Numbered from the stretch's first letter, positions 35,519-47,329 are shown. The stretch: 64,000 bases of DNA from Stramonita haemastoma (GCA_030674155.1 CM060317.1:89175166-89239165); one strand, 5' to 3'. Made by a program: numbers and translations. The notes: generated by a model from the sequence alone, not told the origin.

Positions 35519-37180
35519 GTGTGTATGTGCTTGTGTGTCTCGTGTTTTATGGTATGTATGTGCTGTGTTTGCATAATGTATGTGCGTTGTGTGTGTAGTT
35601 TTGTGTGTGTGTTGTCACTTGTATGCGCTGCGCGCGACGTGTGTGTGTATGTGTGTGTTTTTGAGAGAACATAGAAAAAGATAAAAAAAAAAAGGGCTAA
35701 GGTTGTTTAAATGTATGAATAGAATTAATTTTACAGAGAAAATAAGAGAGATGCTATCGTCATCGGATGCAAAACAATCTACATTTAGTTTGAATTGTAT
35801 TGGAAGCCATAATTATACTTGTTGACAGCTAAAAAAAAAAAAACCACACTGAAAATCTGCTGAAGGATCCAAGAAACATGTTTCTACAACACTCTTCTCC
35901 ACAACTACAAACCATAGCTTTCTTGCCTTTATCTGACTGTCTATAAGACGAGACAATTAATCATGAATTTTTTAATGCTTGAAACTAAAGCTTCTTTATC
36001 AATGTCTCCTTAAAATCAATTTTATGTTCAGCTACGCCGTATTACATTTCTTTTATATTCTGATGACATAAAGAAAATTGACTGACGTGGAACCTCTTAA
36101 ACGTTGTCTACCCCATTTGCACGATGAAAAAAAAAGTTGTTTGTGTCTGCCTTCTTACGGAACTGCTAAGCTTATTTAAAAAAAAAAAAAACGTTCTCTT
36201 TCTTTGCAGGCATAACCACTATCAGTGACTTAATGTTGCTGTTACATTAATGTAAGGAAATACGATACAGTCGATGTGTAAATTCTTTGGTATTAGTGTA
36301 ATACTGATGGTATACTGGGCCATATAGACGGTTCAGATGATGTACAGAAAGTGCAATATCGTGTTGGCTCACATTTTATAGTCTACTGTGTACAGGAGCG
36401 GTTGTGAATATTTGGCTGAGATACAAATTGACCAGTGACTTATAAGGCCGTTCACCATGTTAGTGCCTGTCTGGGATACGGCTGATAAACCTGCACTGAT
36501 GTGTGATGAGATGGAGTAAAGTATTACAGTTGTTGGCAGCCATGTTAACTTTTGCCTGAATGTATTGTCATCCATACTGAATACATTTGAGAAATAATCT
36601 CAGCATGTATTTTTGTAACCTCCTAAATTGTAGTTTTTGATGCTTAAAGCTACAACAACTAGGGATTCATTTCTGTGGAAGCAACTCCCTGGAGCTGTTG
36701 GAACAATTCAAGGCAGCAAGCTAGTTTATAAAGGGACTGATTTTTAACACCTTTAGCTTGTTTCTTTTGGGGGGGAGGGGAATCCTAGCTTCTGGCACAA
36801 GACGTGTAATACAAAAGGCACAGTAAGGAGTAAGAGTCTGTCAGGTTAAAGACACTGTCACAAGCAAGTTAAACGTCAATTTGCAGTGAAAACTGTAAAA
36901 AGTGTAGAAATGTGCGTTTATGTGCATTTGTAGCAGATGTTCTTTTCAAAGTAACTGATATGTATACCAGCTGCCATACGAAACTTAAAATGTTTAGTCT
37001 TTCGAGTAGGCTATGAGCCGCTGTCTTGTTGCTAACAATACTTTACGTGAATAGTAACCGTTTTTTTGTTGTTGTTTGTATTTTCTGAATAAACATTTCT
37101 TTACACCAACCGTTCAGTTGAACTGTTATGGTCTTTAAATTGAAGTGGTAAACTGTCATGGAATGAGGTGCATGGTGTGT
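35519..37180. other. no recognisable feature
   Basis: TG/GTAT-flavoured to 35665, then about 1.5 kb of ordinary AT-rich sequence with A-runs at 35831, 36126 and 36178. No exon, RNA or recurring block found. One of the longest repeat-poor tracts here. Confidence 0.45.
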
Positions 37181-37574
37181 GTGTATGTGTGTGTGTGTGT
37201 GTGTGTGTGTATTTGTGCATGTATATGAGTGTCTGTGCCTCTGTTTGTGTCTCTGTGTCTATGCTATGCCTGTGTGATTGTCTGAGTTTGTCTGTGTCTA
37301 CGCACGCGCGCGCGCTCACAAGCAAATATGCGCATACATAAACACGCAGAGTTATTATTGCCTCAATTTTAACACAACAAGAACTGGTGCGGTCTCAGTA
37401 TGGCCTGTTGATGATGGCCTTGTTTGGTGTGTGTTTTCCTGCAGCATAAAGCAGAGGATCAATGGCCGTGCCTGACTAAAGGGAATGCACTTTCTCAGCT
37501 CTGGCGCCACCACTCTGCATTCAATCGAAAAATCAATGCACCAGGCTTCAACTACATTCTTTTTGAGGTGTGGG
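37181..37574. other. short TG repeat and unassigned sequence
   Basis: TG repeat at 37176-37211. The rest is unassigned. Confidence 0.5.
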
Positions 37575-37607
37575 GCTGAATGTGTGTGTGTGTGTGCGTG
37601 TGTGGGG

Positions 37608-37693
<86 letters not shown>
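37575..37693 (+). repeat. (TG)n microsatellite
   Basis: Long TG run of about 80 bp after a short imperfect lead. Confidence 0.95.
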
Positions 37694-38082
37694 TGTTCAT
37701 GTGTAGCATAAATATGCATAATTATGTATGTGTGGTTGTGTGGGGGGAGGAGGGGGTGGCAGTGAGAGAGTAGATGTGGGTGGATGGGGGGAGGGTCAGG
37801 GGGGCGGGAGTGTGTGAACATGTGCTAATTATAAGTCTTGCATGGAAAGTAGGATGAATTTTATGCTGGTTTTCCTCTTTGACTAGACCGTTTCATGTCT
37901 TTGTTTGTCTTAATTTCGGATCAAAATAGATCGATGTTATGCATTTTGTCTTTCTTATCAAAAACAAAAGGCCAGAAATGTTGTTTGTGTTTGCACAGTT
38001 TGTAAGACAGTTTTGTCCCTAGTCAAAAAGTTTAGGCTTGTTGCAAACAGTCACGCTGCATACTGACTAATTACTCGATTGC
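37694..38082. other. G-rich patch then unassigned
   Basis: GGGGGGAGGAGGGGG-type purine runs at 37742-37808, then unassigned sequence. Confidence 0.5.
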
Positions 38083-38210
38083 ATTAGGTAACGGGGAGAG
38101 GAGATGAGCACTGCCCTCAATATGCTGGCCTCTAGAGAAGCTGAGGTCTCTGATGCCTTTCTCCCCTACGACCACAAAGGTTTGGGGACACCTTTACCTT
38201 TATTAGGTAA
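38083..38210 (+). mobile_element. SINE A, 5'-truncated, with target duplication
   Basis: It starts in the body (GGGGAGAGGAGATG), holds CTCAATATGCTGGCCTCTAG, AGCTGAGGTCTCTGATGCCT and CCCCTACGACCAC, and ends ACACCTTTACCTT. The 9-bp ATTAGGTAA occurs at 38083-38091 and 38202-38210, a clean target-site duplication proving retrotransposition of a truncated copy. Confidence 0.85.
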
Positions 38211-38543
38211 TGAAGATGGAACTCCTGGAGCTGATTCTGTTTATGGTGGTTGTAAAGCAGTATAGTCACAAGCAATAAGGTAATGAACACATCCAGTTCC
38301 ACAGCTGAATGATGACAATGACTGATGATTAGATTCAATGGCTCAACAGTGGCAAGCAGCCAAGCATGGATGCCACTAAGGAAAAATGCACTACAGGTGC
38401 TGGATTAACCAGCTGAGGCTAAGGCGAGTTATGTTGTTATTTGTAAGGTTAATTCTCCAACAGATGTTTGTTCCGCGTTACTTCTGCTGAAAACAATGAA
38501 GTATTTAGTCAATATGCGATGCCATTTTCAAAGAAGTAAAATA

Positions 38544-38633
<90 letters not shown>

Positions 38634-38636
38634 CGT
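38202..38636 (+). repeat. Y block, copy 4 (diverged), with (TG)n
   Basis: GGTAATGAACACATCCAGTT, CAGCTGAATGATGACAATGA, CTGATGATTAGATTC and GGCAAGCAGCCAAGC parallel the Y core. AAAGAAGTAAAATAATG then opens a ~90-bp TG repeat (38545-38632), as in Y1 and Y3. Confidence 0.6.
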
Positions 38637-39015
38637 GCGTGTGTGTTTTGTGTGTGTTCTTCAATTTAACGTTTTTCCACTAATCAGTGGTATCAGGCGG
38701 GAAAGTGTTTGTGGGTGAGTGAGTGTGTGTGTTTGGGGGGATGGGGGGTTGGCGTGAGCACATAGCTAAGTATCCCTATTAAACAACTATAAGAAACAAT
38801 AATTAAAATCGCAAAACAAGAATGTTGAAAAGAAAGAAGAAACAGCTTAAGCTCTAACTTTGCTATTCATATAACAAATTAAAATCAGTATACTACAAGA
38901 ATCTGATAATAGGACTTTGACTTGACAATACAATTTCTTTCATTAGCGGAATGTCTTTTAGAATGTGCTCTAAGCAGACGTAAAAATGTGTCTTTGTGCG
39001 TGTGTGCGCATGCGC

Positions 39016-39018
<3 letters not shown>
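38637..39018. other. no recognisable feature
   Basis: AT-rich unassigned sequence. Confidence 0.5.

Positions 39019-39092
<74 letters not shown>
39019..39092 (+). repeat. (TG)n microsatellite
   Basis: CGCG lead, then about 70 bp of uninterrupted TG. Confidence 0.95.
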
Positions 39093-39096
<4 letters not shown>

Positions 39097-39607
39097 TAGG
39101 TGGCATGAGGCTCAGTTATGTTGATGTGCATCATCATCATCAGCTCTCTTTTTCTCTCTGCCCCTTACTAACTTTTGGTTTAAAAGGAAAACAAAAACGA
39201 AAAGAAACGTTCACCAAAAAAAACTGTCCGAGGAGAATAGAGCCACACCTACAGTAGCTGATATCCAATAACCTGCAGTCAGATCCCCTCAGCCAACGTG
39301 TAAGACCATGTACGTCACAGACTGTCTTGTTCCTTGGCCTGTGTAGTGTCAAACCCTCCAAACTCTGGGTCCAAGTTTCTTTTCAAAGTAGTAGTGTGCT
39401 ATTTTCCAGACGGTAGCCATGTAGCAGGTATCCATTCCAGAGGCTGCAAAGACTCAGATCTTCTCTGTAGTCAAAGTAGCGTTCTGTCATAGAGCACTGT
39501 CAAGAGGGTGGGTGAGCTCTGGGAAATCTCTACAGGCCGATATATTCTGTTTGTCTTCTTAGTACACTCTCGATATCCTCTGTATGTATATCTGTCTCTT
39601 TTTTCTC
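39093..39607. other. no recognisable feature
   Basis: Ordinary sequence. TTCTCTGTAGTCAAAGTAGC (39459) loosely recalls TCTCTGTAGTCACAGTAAAC at 46449 and the TAGTCACAGTAAATGCC duplication at 44.5 kb. Confidence 0.4.
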
Positions 39608-39735
39608 AAAGAAGAAGAAGAAGAACAACAACAACAACAACAACCAGAAGAGGAACAAGAAGAACAAGAACACGAACAAGAAGAAGAACAAGAACATGGA
39701 CAACAAGAAGAAAAACAGAAAAAAAACAACTAGAT
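39608..39735 (+). repeat. (GAA)n/(CAA)n microsatellite
   Basis: GAA, CAA and mixed GAACAA triplets over about 125 bp. The Arg/Thr-rich frame is an artefact. Confidence 0.9.
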
Positions 39736-39789
39736 GTTTCATACTTTTTTTATAATGATTTGCAACAGGCAACAAGTGCGGAGGTGCTA

Positions 39790-40010
39790 TGGTTCATTTT
39801 GACCTACTCCCCACTGATGGTAGCATCATAAGCACTGGCATCAAGATGACCAACTATTGTGTGGCCTCATGCCGCCACTTGAGTCATCACCCCGATGATT
39901 GGCTTGGCTAGACCACAATCAGCTGGTGTCCACTGGGAGCACGTCACTTAAGGAACACGTCTGCTTTCTCCTGGTGCTAACGCAGCTATCTACAACTGGG
40001 TGATCTTCTT
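39790..40010 (+). repeat. Z block, copy 1
   Basis: Landmarks: CATGCCGCCACTTGAGTCAT, GATGATTGG, CCACAATCAGCTGGTGTCCA, GGGAGCACGTCACTTAAGGA and CTGCTTTCTCCTGGTGCTAA. All recur in order in Z3 (41.0 kb) and, with changes, in Z4 (45.9 kb). Confidence 0.8.
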
Positions 40011-40068
40011 CTTCTTCTTCTTCTTCTTCTTCTTCTTCAACAACAACAACAACAACAACAGTAACAAC
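40008..40068 (+). repeat. (TTC)n-(AAC)n microsatellite
   Basis: Ten TTC units followed by about eight AAC units, another TTC/GAA-CAA type transition. Confidence 0.9.
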
Positions 40069-40269
40069 AACTGGTCGGATGTATACTTCTCTTGAAAACA
40101 TGTTTTATTACATATTCTTAAATCAGTTTAAACCGTTCCTCCAACACTATAATAAATGACATCTTTTGACATGTCTGCACCAGTACCTTAAGCTTTTGGT
40201 ATAACTAGGGTAAGTTGGAGTTTGTCCAAAGGGGGGGGGGGAGGGGGGAGGGGGAGACATTTGCATGTC

Positions 40270-40530
40270 CGGACAGTCTGATAGTTTTACATATCAAGAC
40301 ATTCTAAACTGATTTACGATGACTTCTAACGGATGTGGCGTGTGAAGACTCTCTGTGTTGATTCTCGCCGTTTGTGAAGATCCGCTGGTCGTAAAACCAT
40401 ATGGAATTTCTTCACAAGTAAATTTAGTCCTGCGGCCCCGATCTGTATGAATTGAATTACAGGAGCTCGTGATTTGATTGGCCAGGTAAGGATCAGTTGG
40501 AGTCTGGAGGGAACACAACACCGGAAAAAC
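40270..40530 (+). repeat. Z block, copy 2
   Basis: TCTAAACTGATTTACGATGA, CTTCTAACGGATG, CCGCTGGTCGTAA, TGAATTGAATTACAGGAGCT and CGTGATTTGATTGGCCAGGT align with Z5 at 47.33-47.58 kb. The opening TCTAAACTGATTTAC recurs in Z3 (40.84 kb). Confidence 0.75.
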
Positions 40531-40829
40531 GTCTGTGTTTTGTCAGACTAGGCTAAAACCTTGAGGGGCCCTAACCATTTGTTTTGTTTCCGATACTTTT
40601 TTTAAAAGATACAGGAACATTGTTTTGTTACACTTGTATGTCTTTACCTTCTTCTCGAATCAAGATTATTCATTGGTCTATTTTTTGTCGTCATCGAACG
40701 CTGAGACAACATCTATTGTTTATTTGCTATGAAAAAGCATATGTTTTTCTCCGAAAAGATATACAAATTAAAAAAAAGAATTGATTGCGTCTCTTTACGT
40801 TGGCATATGCCCCTTTGAATGTGCTTCTT
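40531..40829. other. no recognisable feature
   Basis: AT-rich unassigned sequence between Z blocks. Confidence 0.5.
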
Positions 40830-41160
40830 AGAATGTGGTCTAAACTGATTTACATTGACACATAAAAACGACAATTGGGAAGGTTGCTAGCTTTCCTTCT
40901 GTCCATTATTGGAGTCCTGCTGGTTGTAACGTCCTAAGCGCTGGCCTAAAGAGCTAACCCAATCAGGCAGCCCCATGCCGCCAATTGAATCACAACGGCC
41001 AATGATGGGATTGGGCGGCCCACAATCAGCCAGCCTCCAGGGGGAGCACGTCACTAACTGGAAACGTCTGCTTTCTGCCCGTGCTAACACAGTTATCTGC
41101 CCATGACTGAAGTCCATTGTGGTAGGATTGCAGTGTTTGGTTAGGGAAGAAGGTAAACAC
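40830..41160 (+). repeat. Z block, copy 3
   Basis: The most complete Z block: TCTAAACTGATTTACATTGA, GTCCTGCTGGTTGTAACGTC, CAATCAGGCAGCCCCATGCC, TGAATCACAACGGCCAATGA, CACAATCAGCCAGCCTCCAG, GGAGCACGTCACTAACTGGA, TGCTAACACAGTTATCTGCC, then TTGTGGTAGGATTGCAGTGT. Confidence 0.8.
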
Positions 41161-41476
41161 TGCCTCCTTCCTTAGGCTCCTGCAGGCCTCCTTACAGCAA
41201 GAAAGCAAGGAAATGTTTCCAGGAACCCTTGTTGTTCACTGTTTGCACACAAATTATTTGTTTTTAGCGCTTTTCGTTATGTGATGTTATTGTTGCTGTC
41301 GTTGTTTTGTCTTCCTTTATGTTGTTTTTGGTTGGGTTTTTTTTTGTGTTGTTTTTTGGGGGGTCCTTGTTGGATTGTTTCCCTTAAACTGATTAATTTA
41401 TTTTTTTTTTTTCCTAAATTTGTTGTTTTATTTGAGTGATGCTCTGTTGGTTTGCTTGCGTGGTGTCGTGTTGATG

Positions 41477-41477
<1 letters not shown>
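41161..41477. other. no recognisable feature
   Basis: T-rich unassigned sequence. Confidence 0.5.
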
Positions 41478-41513
<36 letters not shown>

Positions 41514-41760
41514 TGATGGTGATGATGATATGATGACGATGTGACGACGACGACGAAGAGAAGACCACGACAACGATTTGTTGTACTGATACGAGTAGGA
41601 AAATGGTAACGATTTTACGTGGTGGTGGTGGTGGTGGTGGTGGTGGTGGTGGTGGTGGTGGTGGTGGTGGTGGTGGTGGTGGTGGTGGTGGTAATTCGAT
41701 GGTGGTAATCATTGTGTTGGTGATGGATGTGATGGTAGTGGTGGGAGTGGTGGTTGTAGT
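41478..41760 (+). repeat. (GAT)n and (GGT)n microsatellites
   Basis: GAT repeats (41478-41560) with GAC variants, then about 25 perfect GGT units (41619-41693) and degenerate GGT/GAT sequence after. Gly- and Pro-rich frames are artefacts. Confidence 0.95.
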
Positions 41761-42395
41761 GGATTCTTTATTTAGAATGATTTTATCATGTATCCATTTG
41801 TTATTTTTATTTGATGGGTTAAATAAAGGAGATGCTTTAAACTAAAGATGAAACAACTTTTTTCTTCTCACTCCCCATTTGTAGCATGTCAAACATGTCT
41901 CTTGGCCCAGCTGAGTGGAACACTACTAAATGGAAGTATGTTTTGGGAGAGCCTTCTACTATTGAAAGCTCCTGTAAAACTATTAAGACACCAACCCTAA
42001 AAGTACAGTTTTGATCTATAAACTGTTTTCTTTTTAGAACTGCTCCAAATCGCAGCTGGTTCTGTCTGCATGGCCATATTGGATAGAATGCCTGGAGCCT
42101 TGTTTTCTGCTGCACATGTCACTCTGCAGGAGGACTGCCTGCTGGCCTCTGCCACACATTCCGACTTCAGGGCAGCTTTTAAGTTTATCAGAAATAAATT
42201 ATTTCTACTTGAAAAATAACGGGGAAATAGGCTGAGTAGGCAGATTAAATAAGAAATAAGAGGGGATAGGGAGGTAAGGAAAAGGCAGAGACAAAGGGAG
42301 TGATAGAAAAGGGGAAATTCCCACCTCAGACTTTCCGGAATGTGGGTGTTCCATTCATGCTGAAAGAGCCCCCGATATCTCCACGGGGTAGGGGG
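41761..42395. other. no recognisable feature
   Basis: Ordinary sequence, no motif found. Open frames on the minus strand have no recognisable domain. Confidence 0.45.
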
Positions 42396-42414
42396 GTGTG
42401 TGTGTGTGGTGTGT

Positions 42415-42491
<77 letters not shown>

Positions 42492-42500
42492 TGGTGGGGG
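42396..42500 (+). repeat. (TG)n microsatellite
   Basis: About 75 bp of perfect TG flanked by TGG variants. Confidence 0.95.
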
Positions 42501-43425
42501 TGGCAGCTGGTTCAGCTTTGTCTTCGTGGTTATTTCGCCTGTTAGCAATAGAAAAACTGTGCAATCAGCCAATTTACTGGAGCCCAAATGCCAAAGAGCC
42601 TTGAAAATTGGCAAATTGATTCAAAATGGCAAGGCTGCAATTTTCCAGAGGATAAAAAAATAAAGTGTGCTGCATATTTCTGGGAGTTTGGAATGGTATT
42701 GATTGCAGGTAGCCAGGAAATTCTTCAGATGTGATTGATTTATTAGTGTTGTTATTATAACTGTCTTTAATTTCATTTCATCATAATTGGGTAAAACACG
42801 TGTCGTTCTCATCATCGTCTTGACAGTATCGCGATTTAAACAAATCTTGTCTAGGTTATCATGTTTGTGATGCCCAGTTGGTGGCGGTGTTTTTGTGGCA
42901 GGTGGGGGTCGGGGAGGAGTTGAAGGCTATCCCCATTATTTTCTTCACGCCCAGACTAAAACTGTTTGATGTGTGCATCTGATGCCTCATGGGGGGGGTT
43001 GTTATCTCATTGGCAAAGGAAAGAAAGCCAAAACACCCTGAACCACTACAGAAGTAGGTTCAAGTTGGAAATGGGATGATACTTTATAGCATTGTTTTGT
43101 TTTATCATAGCACGTTTGTGATGGTGTAGTATGTATCGAATTATTGTACAAGGCATCACTTCCAGATATTTTCTTTCAATGTAGACTTGCTGGCCCGGAA
43201 GAAAGTATGTTGCTACGTGTGCAGTGCTGCCCGTGTGAAGAACTAGATTTGTTTGTGGGGGATTCTTTTTTGCTTTTGGTTTAAAACAAAGTTTCATTTA
43301 TTCATTCAGGGTAACAATCCATGAAGTTGGTACAACAAGCAATGTGTGTTTGATGGGGAAAAAATCAACAAAAGACCTCCAATTTTCCTTGGCAATAATC
43401 AATGGGTTCCTGTGAAACAAATTAA
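42501..43425. other. no recognisable feature
   Basis: Ordinary AT-rich sequence with no recurring block. Confidence 0.5.
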
Positions 43426-43426
<1 letters not shown>

Positions 43427-43464
<38 letters not shown>

Positions 43465-43468
43465 TGGT

Positions 43469-43535
<67 letters not shown>
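43427..43535 (+). repeat. (TG)n microsatellite
   Basis: TG run with one GGTGGTGG interruption. Confidence 0.95.
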
Positions 43536-43590
43536 AGTCTCCCTTGTTTTTCAATAGAGGCCCAGTCAGACGTCAGGAAGATGGAAGTAA

Positions 43591-43856
43591 AAGGTAAATG
43601 TAGAGGTGTCCCATGTGGTTGTAGCGAAGTGAGGCATCAGAGACCTTAGCTTCTGTTAGGCCAGCATATTGAGGGCGGCGCCCATCTCCTCTCCTTCGCT
43701 GCTTTACCTTCCCTCACCCTATAGAGGGGAGGTACACATTTACAGCTGGGTGAGATGGGGGGCTGTACTGAAGCCAAGGCGAGCAATTGTAACCACGCTC
43801 GATGCTACTTAACATTGGCCGGGGGAAAGCAGCGCTTTGACCACTGAGCCATCCCT
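43591..43856 (-). mobile_element. SINE A, copy 4
   Basis: Minus-strand copy with GCTCAGTGGTCAAAGCGCTG, AAGTAGCATCGAGCGTGGTT, CTCAATATGCTGGCCTAACA and AGCTAAGGTCTCTGATGCCT. It has lost part of the 5S box-C-like segment. Confidence 0.85.
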
Positions 43857-44149
43857 GAGGGGAGGTGGGGTACCCTGAGGCAAAGACTTGATTAGCTGTG
43901 GATGCAAGCAGAGTTATCAAGCTCTACATTCAAAGTTTGTTATGCTTGGAACTGTTAAAATTGTTGTTTTCTTATTAATCTCAAGCTCCAACCATGACTA
44001 TATGCCTTCTGTATCAAAGGAGAAAAAATGATCTGATGTCGGAGTGTGTCTTGCCTATATTTTGTCGACCTACGTACTGAAAATAGCCATACACGCAAAC
44101 TTGTCGACTTGCGTGTACCTGAGACTTTACAATATTTATTATTTTTACT
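43857..44149. other. no recognisable feature
   Basis: Unassigned sequence. Confidence 0.5.
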
Positions 44150-44328
44150 TTTTTTTTATTCCTTTACTTTCAGGATCATGGAATAAGTACTCGTGTGCTT
44201 TTTTTTAGATCCAGCCCCCGTGTGTATGCAGTTCTGTGAATTTTGTCGTCCGTTCCCACCAGCACACAATGGCCTACTCTTACAAAAAGCAGAACAGGTT
44301 TTAACGTGTGCTTAAGATGTTTCTAGGT
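44150..44328 (-). mobile_element. SINE B 3' half
   Basis: On the minus strand: CATCTTAAGCACACGTTAAA, GTAAGAGTAGGCCATTGTGT, ACACGGGGGCTGGATCTAAA and AAAAAAGCACACGAGTACTT. The 5' half is missing. Confidence 0.8.
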
Positions 44329-44499
44329 TTGATGAGTGAGAAGGGTGTTCAGATGGAACTTTTGATAACAGTAACAACAACAACAGCAAAAGAAAAAGCC
44401 ATAGCAACAAAAGATGGATGGAATGAGATACTCTGACATAGTGACCATGCACCAGAAAGAAATCCTCAGAGGTTTGCTTTTTTAGGTCTCAGTATCTAC

Positions 44500-44840
44500 C
44501 TGAAGTAGTCACAGTAAATGCCAAAGCAAAAGAGCAAAGGCTTTGGGAGGCAGAGGAGAAATCAAAGACAAATAGAAACCTGTTCTTTCGGTCTCTGACT
44601 TCTCCAAGTCCCAGGGCTGTTCCTGTCTGTGGAGCCAGAGTGCTCTCCTCTGTCAAGTCTCCAAGCATTTTCTCTCTCCGCTGTCTCAGTCAGAGAGTGT
44701 TCCCACACTCCCCTCTCCCTGCAGTAGTCACAACAAATGCCAACAGCGTGTTGACAAGGCCCCGCAGAGAGAACACTTAGGGGAGATGAGAAACCAAAGA
44801 TAAATAGACACCTGTCCTTTTTTGTCTCTCTCTGTCTGTA
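44500..44840 (+). repeat. ~225-bp diverged tandem duplication
   Basis: CTGAAGTAGTCACAGTAAAT with GAGAAATCAAAGACAAATAG (44500-44580) recurs as CTGCAGTAGTCACAACAAAT with GAGAAACCAAAGATAAATAG (44720-44810), each followed by an ACCTGT(T/C)CTTT block. Confidence 0.8.
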
Positions 44841-44874
44841 GGACTGTCTGTATCTCTGTGTTTCAGTGTCTCTG

Positions 44875-45053
<179 letters not shown>

Positions 45054-45180
45054 CACCCCTATCCTGAGGAAACAGGAACATGAAAAGACATAGGCCTACT
45101 ACAGCATTTTTGGGATACTGAACTCAGTGGGGCAAAAGAAAGTAAAGGATGTTAGTTTTAAGCACATTGAAGAGTTAATC

Positions 45181-45520
45181 TTATGGAAAATATCTAGAGT
45201 TATCAGCACAAAATTGTATGTAGAAAGGGCAAATAGTTTGTGATTTGTTAAATGATTATTTAAAAGTCACTTCATAAGAAACTAGCTACATTTAGACATT
45301 TGTCGACCCCGAATTAATTAACTAAATGTTTAACGACTTTTAAAAAATCGTATCCTCAGAACCTTCATAAACACGAAGCAATTAGCTAAATTGAGACGTA
45401 TGTCTACCGGAATCAATGGGTGAATTGTTGAAAGATTTTTTGAACAATTTCTCCAAGCTTGGATAAAGACGAAGGAAATGGCTACATTCAGACCCAAGTC
45501 CACCTCCAGTTAAATGCCTT
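45181..45520 (+). repeat. ~97-bp diverged tandem repeat, ~3.5 copies
   Basis: GAAACTAGCTACATTTAGAC (45278), GAAGCAATTAGCTAAATTGA (45375) and GAAGGAAATGGCTACATTCA (45471) are 97 and 96 bp apart. Each precedes a GTC-TACC/GACC block, and the first two are followed by a TTTAACGACTTTT or TTGAAAGATTTTTT block. A partial unit precedes them. Confidence 0.8.
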
Positions 45521-45675
45521 TCTATACTCATAATCACCATAATCTTCAAATCAAACGTTCTTGATTAAAACCTCAGGACTTGCTGGGTGAACTTCCTCTT
45601 TTAAGGAGCGGCCATTCAGACAACCAAGAGGACAATTATCTTGAAGTTGAAGTGGGTCAGGCAGGTCCAGATCTT

Positions 45676-45835
45676 TGACATTGCCAGCTAAAAGCTGCTT
45701 CAGACGCACTCTACGTACCTGAAGACATGTTAAACTCCTTTAACATTGTTGACTATACTGGCTATCAGCTGGTTCAACTCAGACGTACTGTACCGTACCT
45801 GAAGACATGTTTAACGCTTTAACGCTGGCCAGAGC
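45676..45835 (+). repeat. 80-bp tandem duplication
   Basis: ACCTGAAGACATGT occurs at about 45717 and 45797, 80 bp apart, with AGACGCACT or AGACGTACT before and TTTAAC(A/G)(T/C)T words after each. Confidence 0.85.
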
Positions 45836-45879
45836 AGACCTTACACATGAAGACTCCTTGTGTTTATTCGGGCTGTTGT

Positions 45880-46150
45880 TAGAAGCCCCAGGTATCAATC
45901 TCATACTTCACGCTTAAAGAGCAAACCTCATCCTATAGCTCGCCCCACGGTGCTGCTGATGAAATCATAACGGCCAGTGATTTGATTGGCTGGTTCATAA
46001 TCCGCGAGAGTCCGCAGGGAGCATGTCCCTGAATGGAAAGGTGTGATTTTTCCTGGTGCTGAGAAAGCTGTCCCTGGCTGAGGTACGTTGTGATAGGATC
46101 TGAATGTTTTGTTTGGGAATAGAGTGGTGACAGTTATTGTTGACATTCTT
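45880..46150 (+). repeat. Z block, copy 4
   Basis: AATCATAACGGCCAGTGATT, TGATTGGCTGGTTCATAATC, GAGTCCGCAGGGAGCATGTC, TTTTTCCTGGTGCTGAGAAA and GTTGTGATAGGATCTGAATG follow the Z3 order. Confidence 0.75.
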
Positions 46151-46575
46151 GCCTCCCTCCACAGTACGTGATATTTTGCTACGTCTAGCGGGGTTTCTTT
46201 TGGTTTGTCTTTCGTGTGATTTTTAATTCGTGTTTTTTTTTTTTTATGCTTTTTTAGCTGTTTTCACCTCACTTTTTTATTGCTAAAACCTGCATCACTA
46301 AGTGTGCATGTTCTGCCATCAAAAGTTTTGTCCTCCTGTTTTATGTAGAATCTGCCTCACAAATTTTCTTTCCAACAAGATGTCCGCAGTGCTGAGACAA
46401 TAGCCATATACCAGATACCCTTTGTGGAAGTTGTCAATATTTTTTTCTCTGTAGTCACAGTAAACAGCGGCTGCAATCTGCAAAGTGAAGAACTGGAGTT
46501 AAGGGAAAAGCCAGTAGATAACTACATTAAAAGTTTGTGCTGTTGGTACTCTCTTCTGTAATCACTGTCTCTGTT
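46151..46575. other. no recognisable feature
   Basis: AT-rich unassigned sequence. Confidence 0.5.
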
Positions 46576-46596
46576 TTCTCTCTCTCTCTCTCTCCT

Positions 46597-46655
<59 letters not shown>

Positions 46656-46765
46656 AGCAGTTGTTGTTGTTGTTATGGTGATGGTGATGGTGGTGCTGGG
46701 GGTAGTGGGGCAGAGTTGTGGTGATGGTTTCAGTGGCGGTAGTAGTGATTGTGGTAGTGATCAGG
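46576..46765 (+). repeat. (CT)n then GTT/GGT repeats
   Basis: CT repeats at 46578-46655, then TTG and GGT/GAT triplets to about 46760. Confidence 0.85.
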
Positions 46766-46916
46766 CAGGAGGGTGGCTGCAGTGTCTTGTTCCATTGGGT
46801 TTTTTTACCTGTATTGTAGGTGGGGACATTTACAGATAAGCAATATACTTTCCAACATTTTGCTTAAACACTATCCCTACGTTAAGGGAGAGAACCCGCT
46901 TTCCCTGTACAGGTGC

Positions 46917-46988
46917 ACTGCCCACATGTGTGTTTTTTCTACTGCCCATATGTGTGTGTTTCTGTTGCCCATATGTGGGTGTTTAGGG
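46917..46988 (+). repeat. 24-bp tandem repeat, 3 copies
   Basis: Three units with (A/T)(C/T)TGCCCA(C/T)ATGTG(T/G)GTGTT spaced about 25 bp. Confidence 0.85.
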
Positions 46989-47329
46989 TTAGTAGAGGGC
47001 TAGGAGAGGTTGGCTGGCCTATAGCGGGCAATCCGTAGGGAAAAAGTTAAAACAAGGCATGTGCTGCTTCATGATTAAGCTGAACACAATGCTTAAGAAC
47101 CTCTCTAAGAGGCAGCTTTGCATCATGACAGTCTGTATCAGAGATTTCTACAACCATCTGTGCAATTATAATACACTCAGTGTATCGACCACCTTTTGTG
47201 ACCCTTTAAAAAGTCTTCCTTACATTGAAAACATTTGAGATATTTTGAGATGTGTATCAGTGGCCAAACCTTTTTCAGGTACTTGGGAGAAACTACTATT
47301 AAGAACAGTGATATCTTTGACGGTGTAAG
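46989..47329. other. no recognisable feature
   Basis: Unassigned sequence. Confidence 0.5.
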
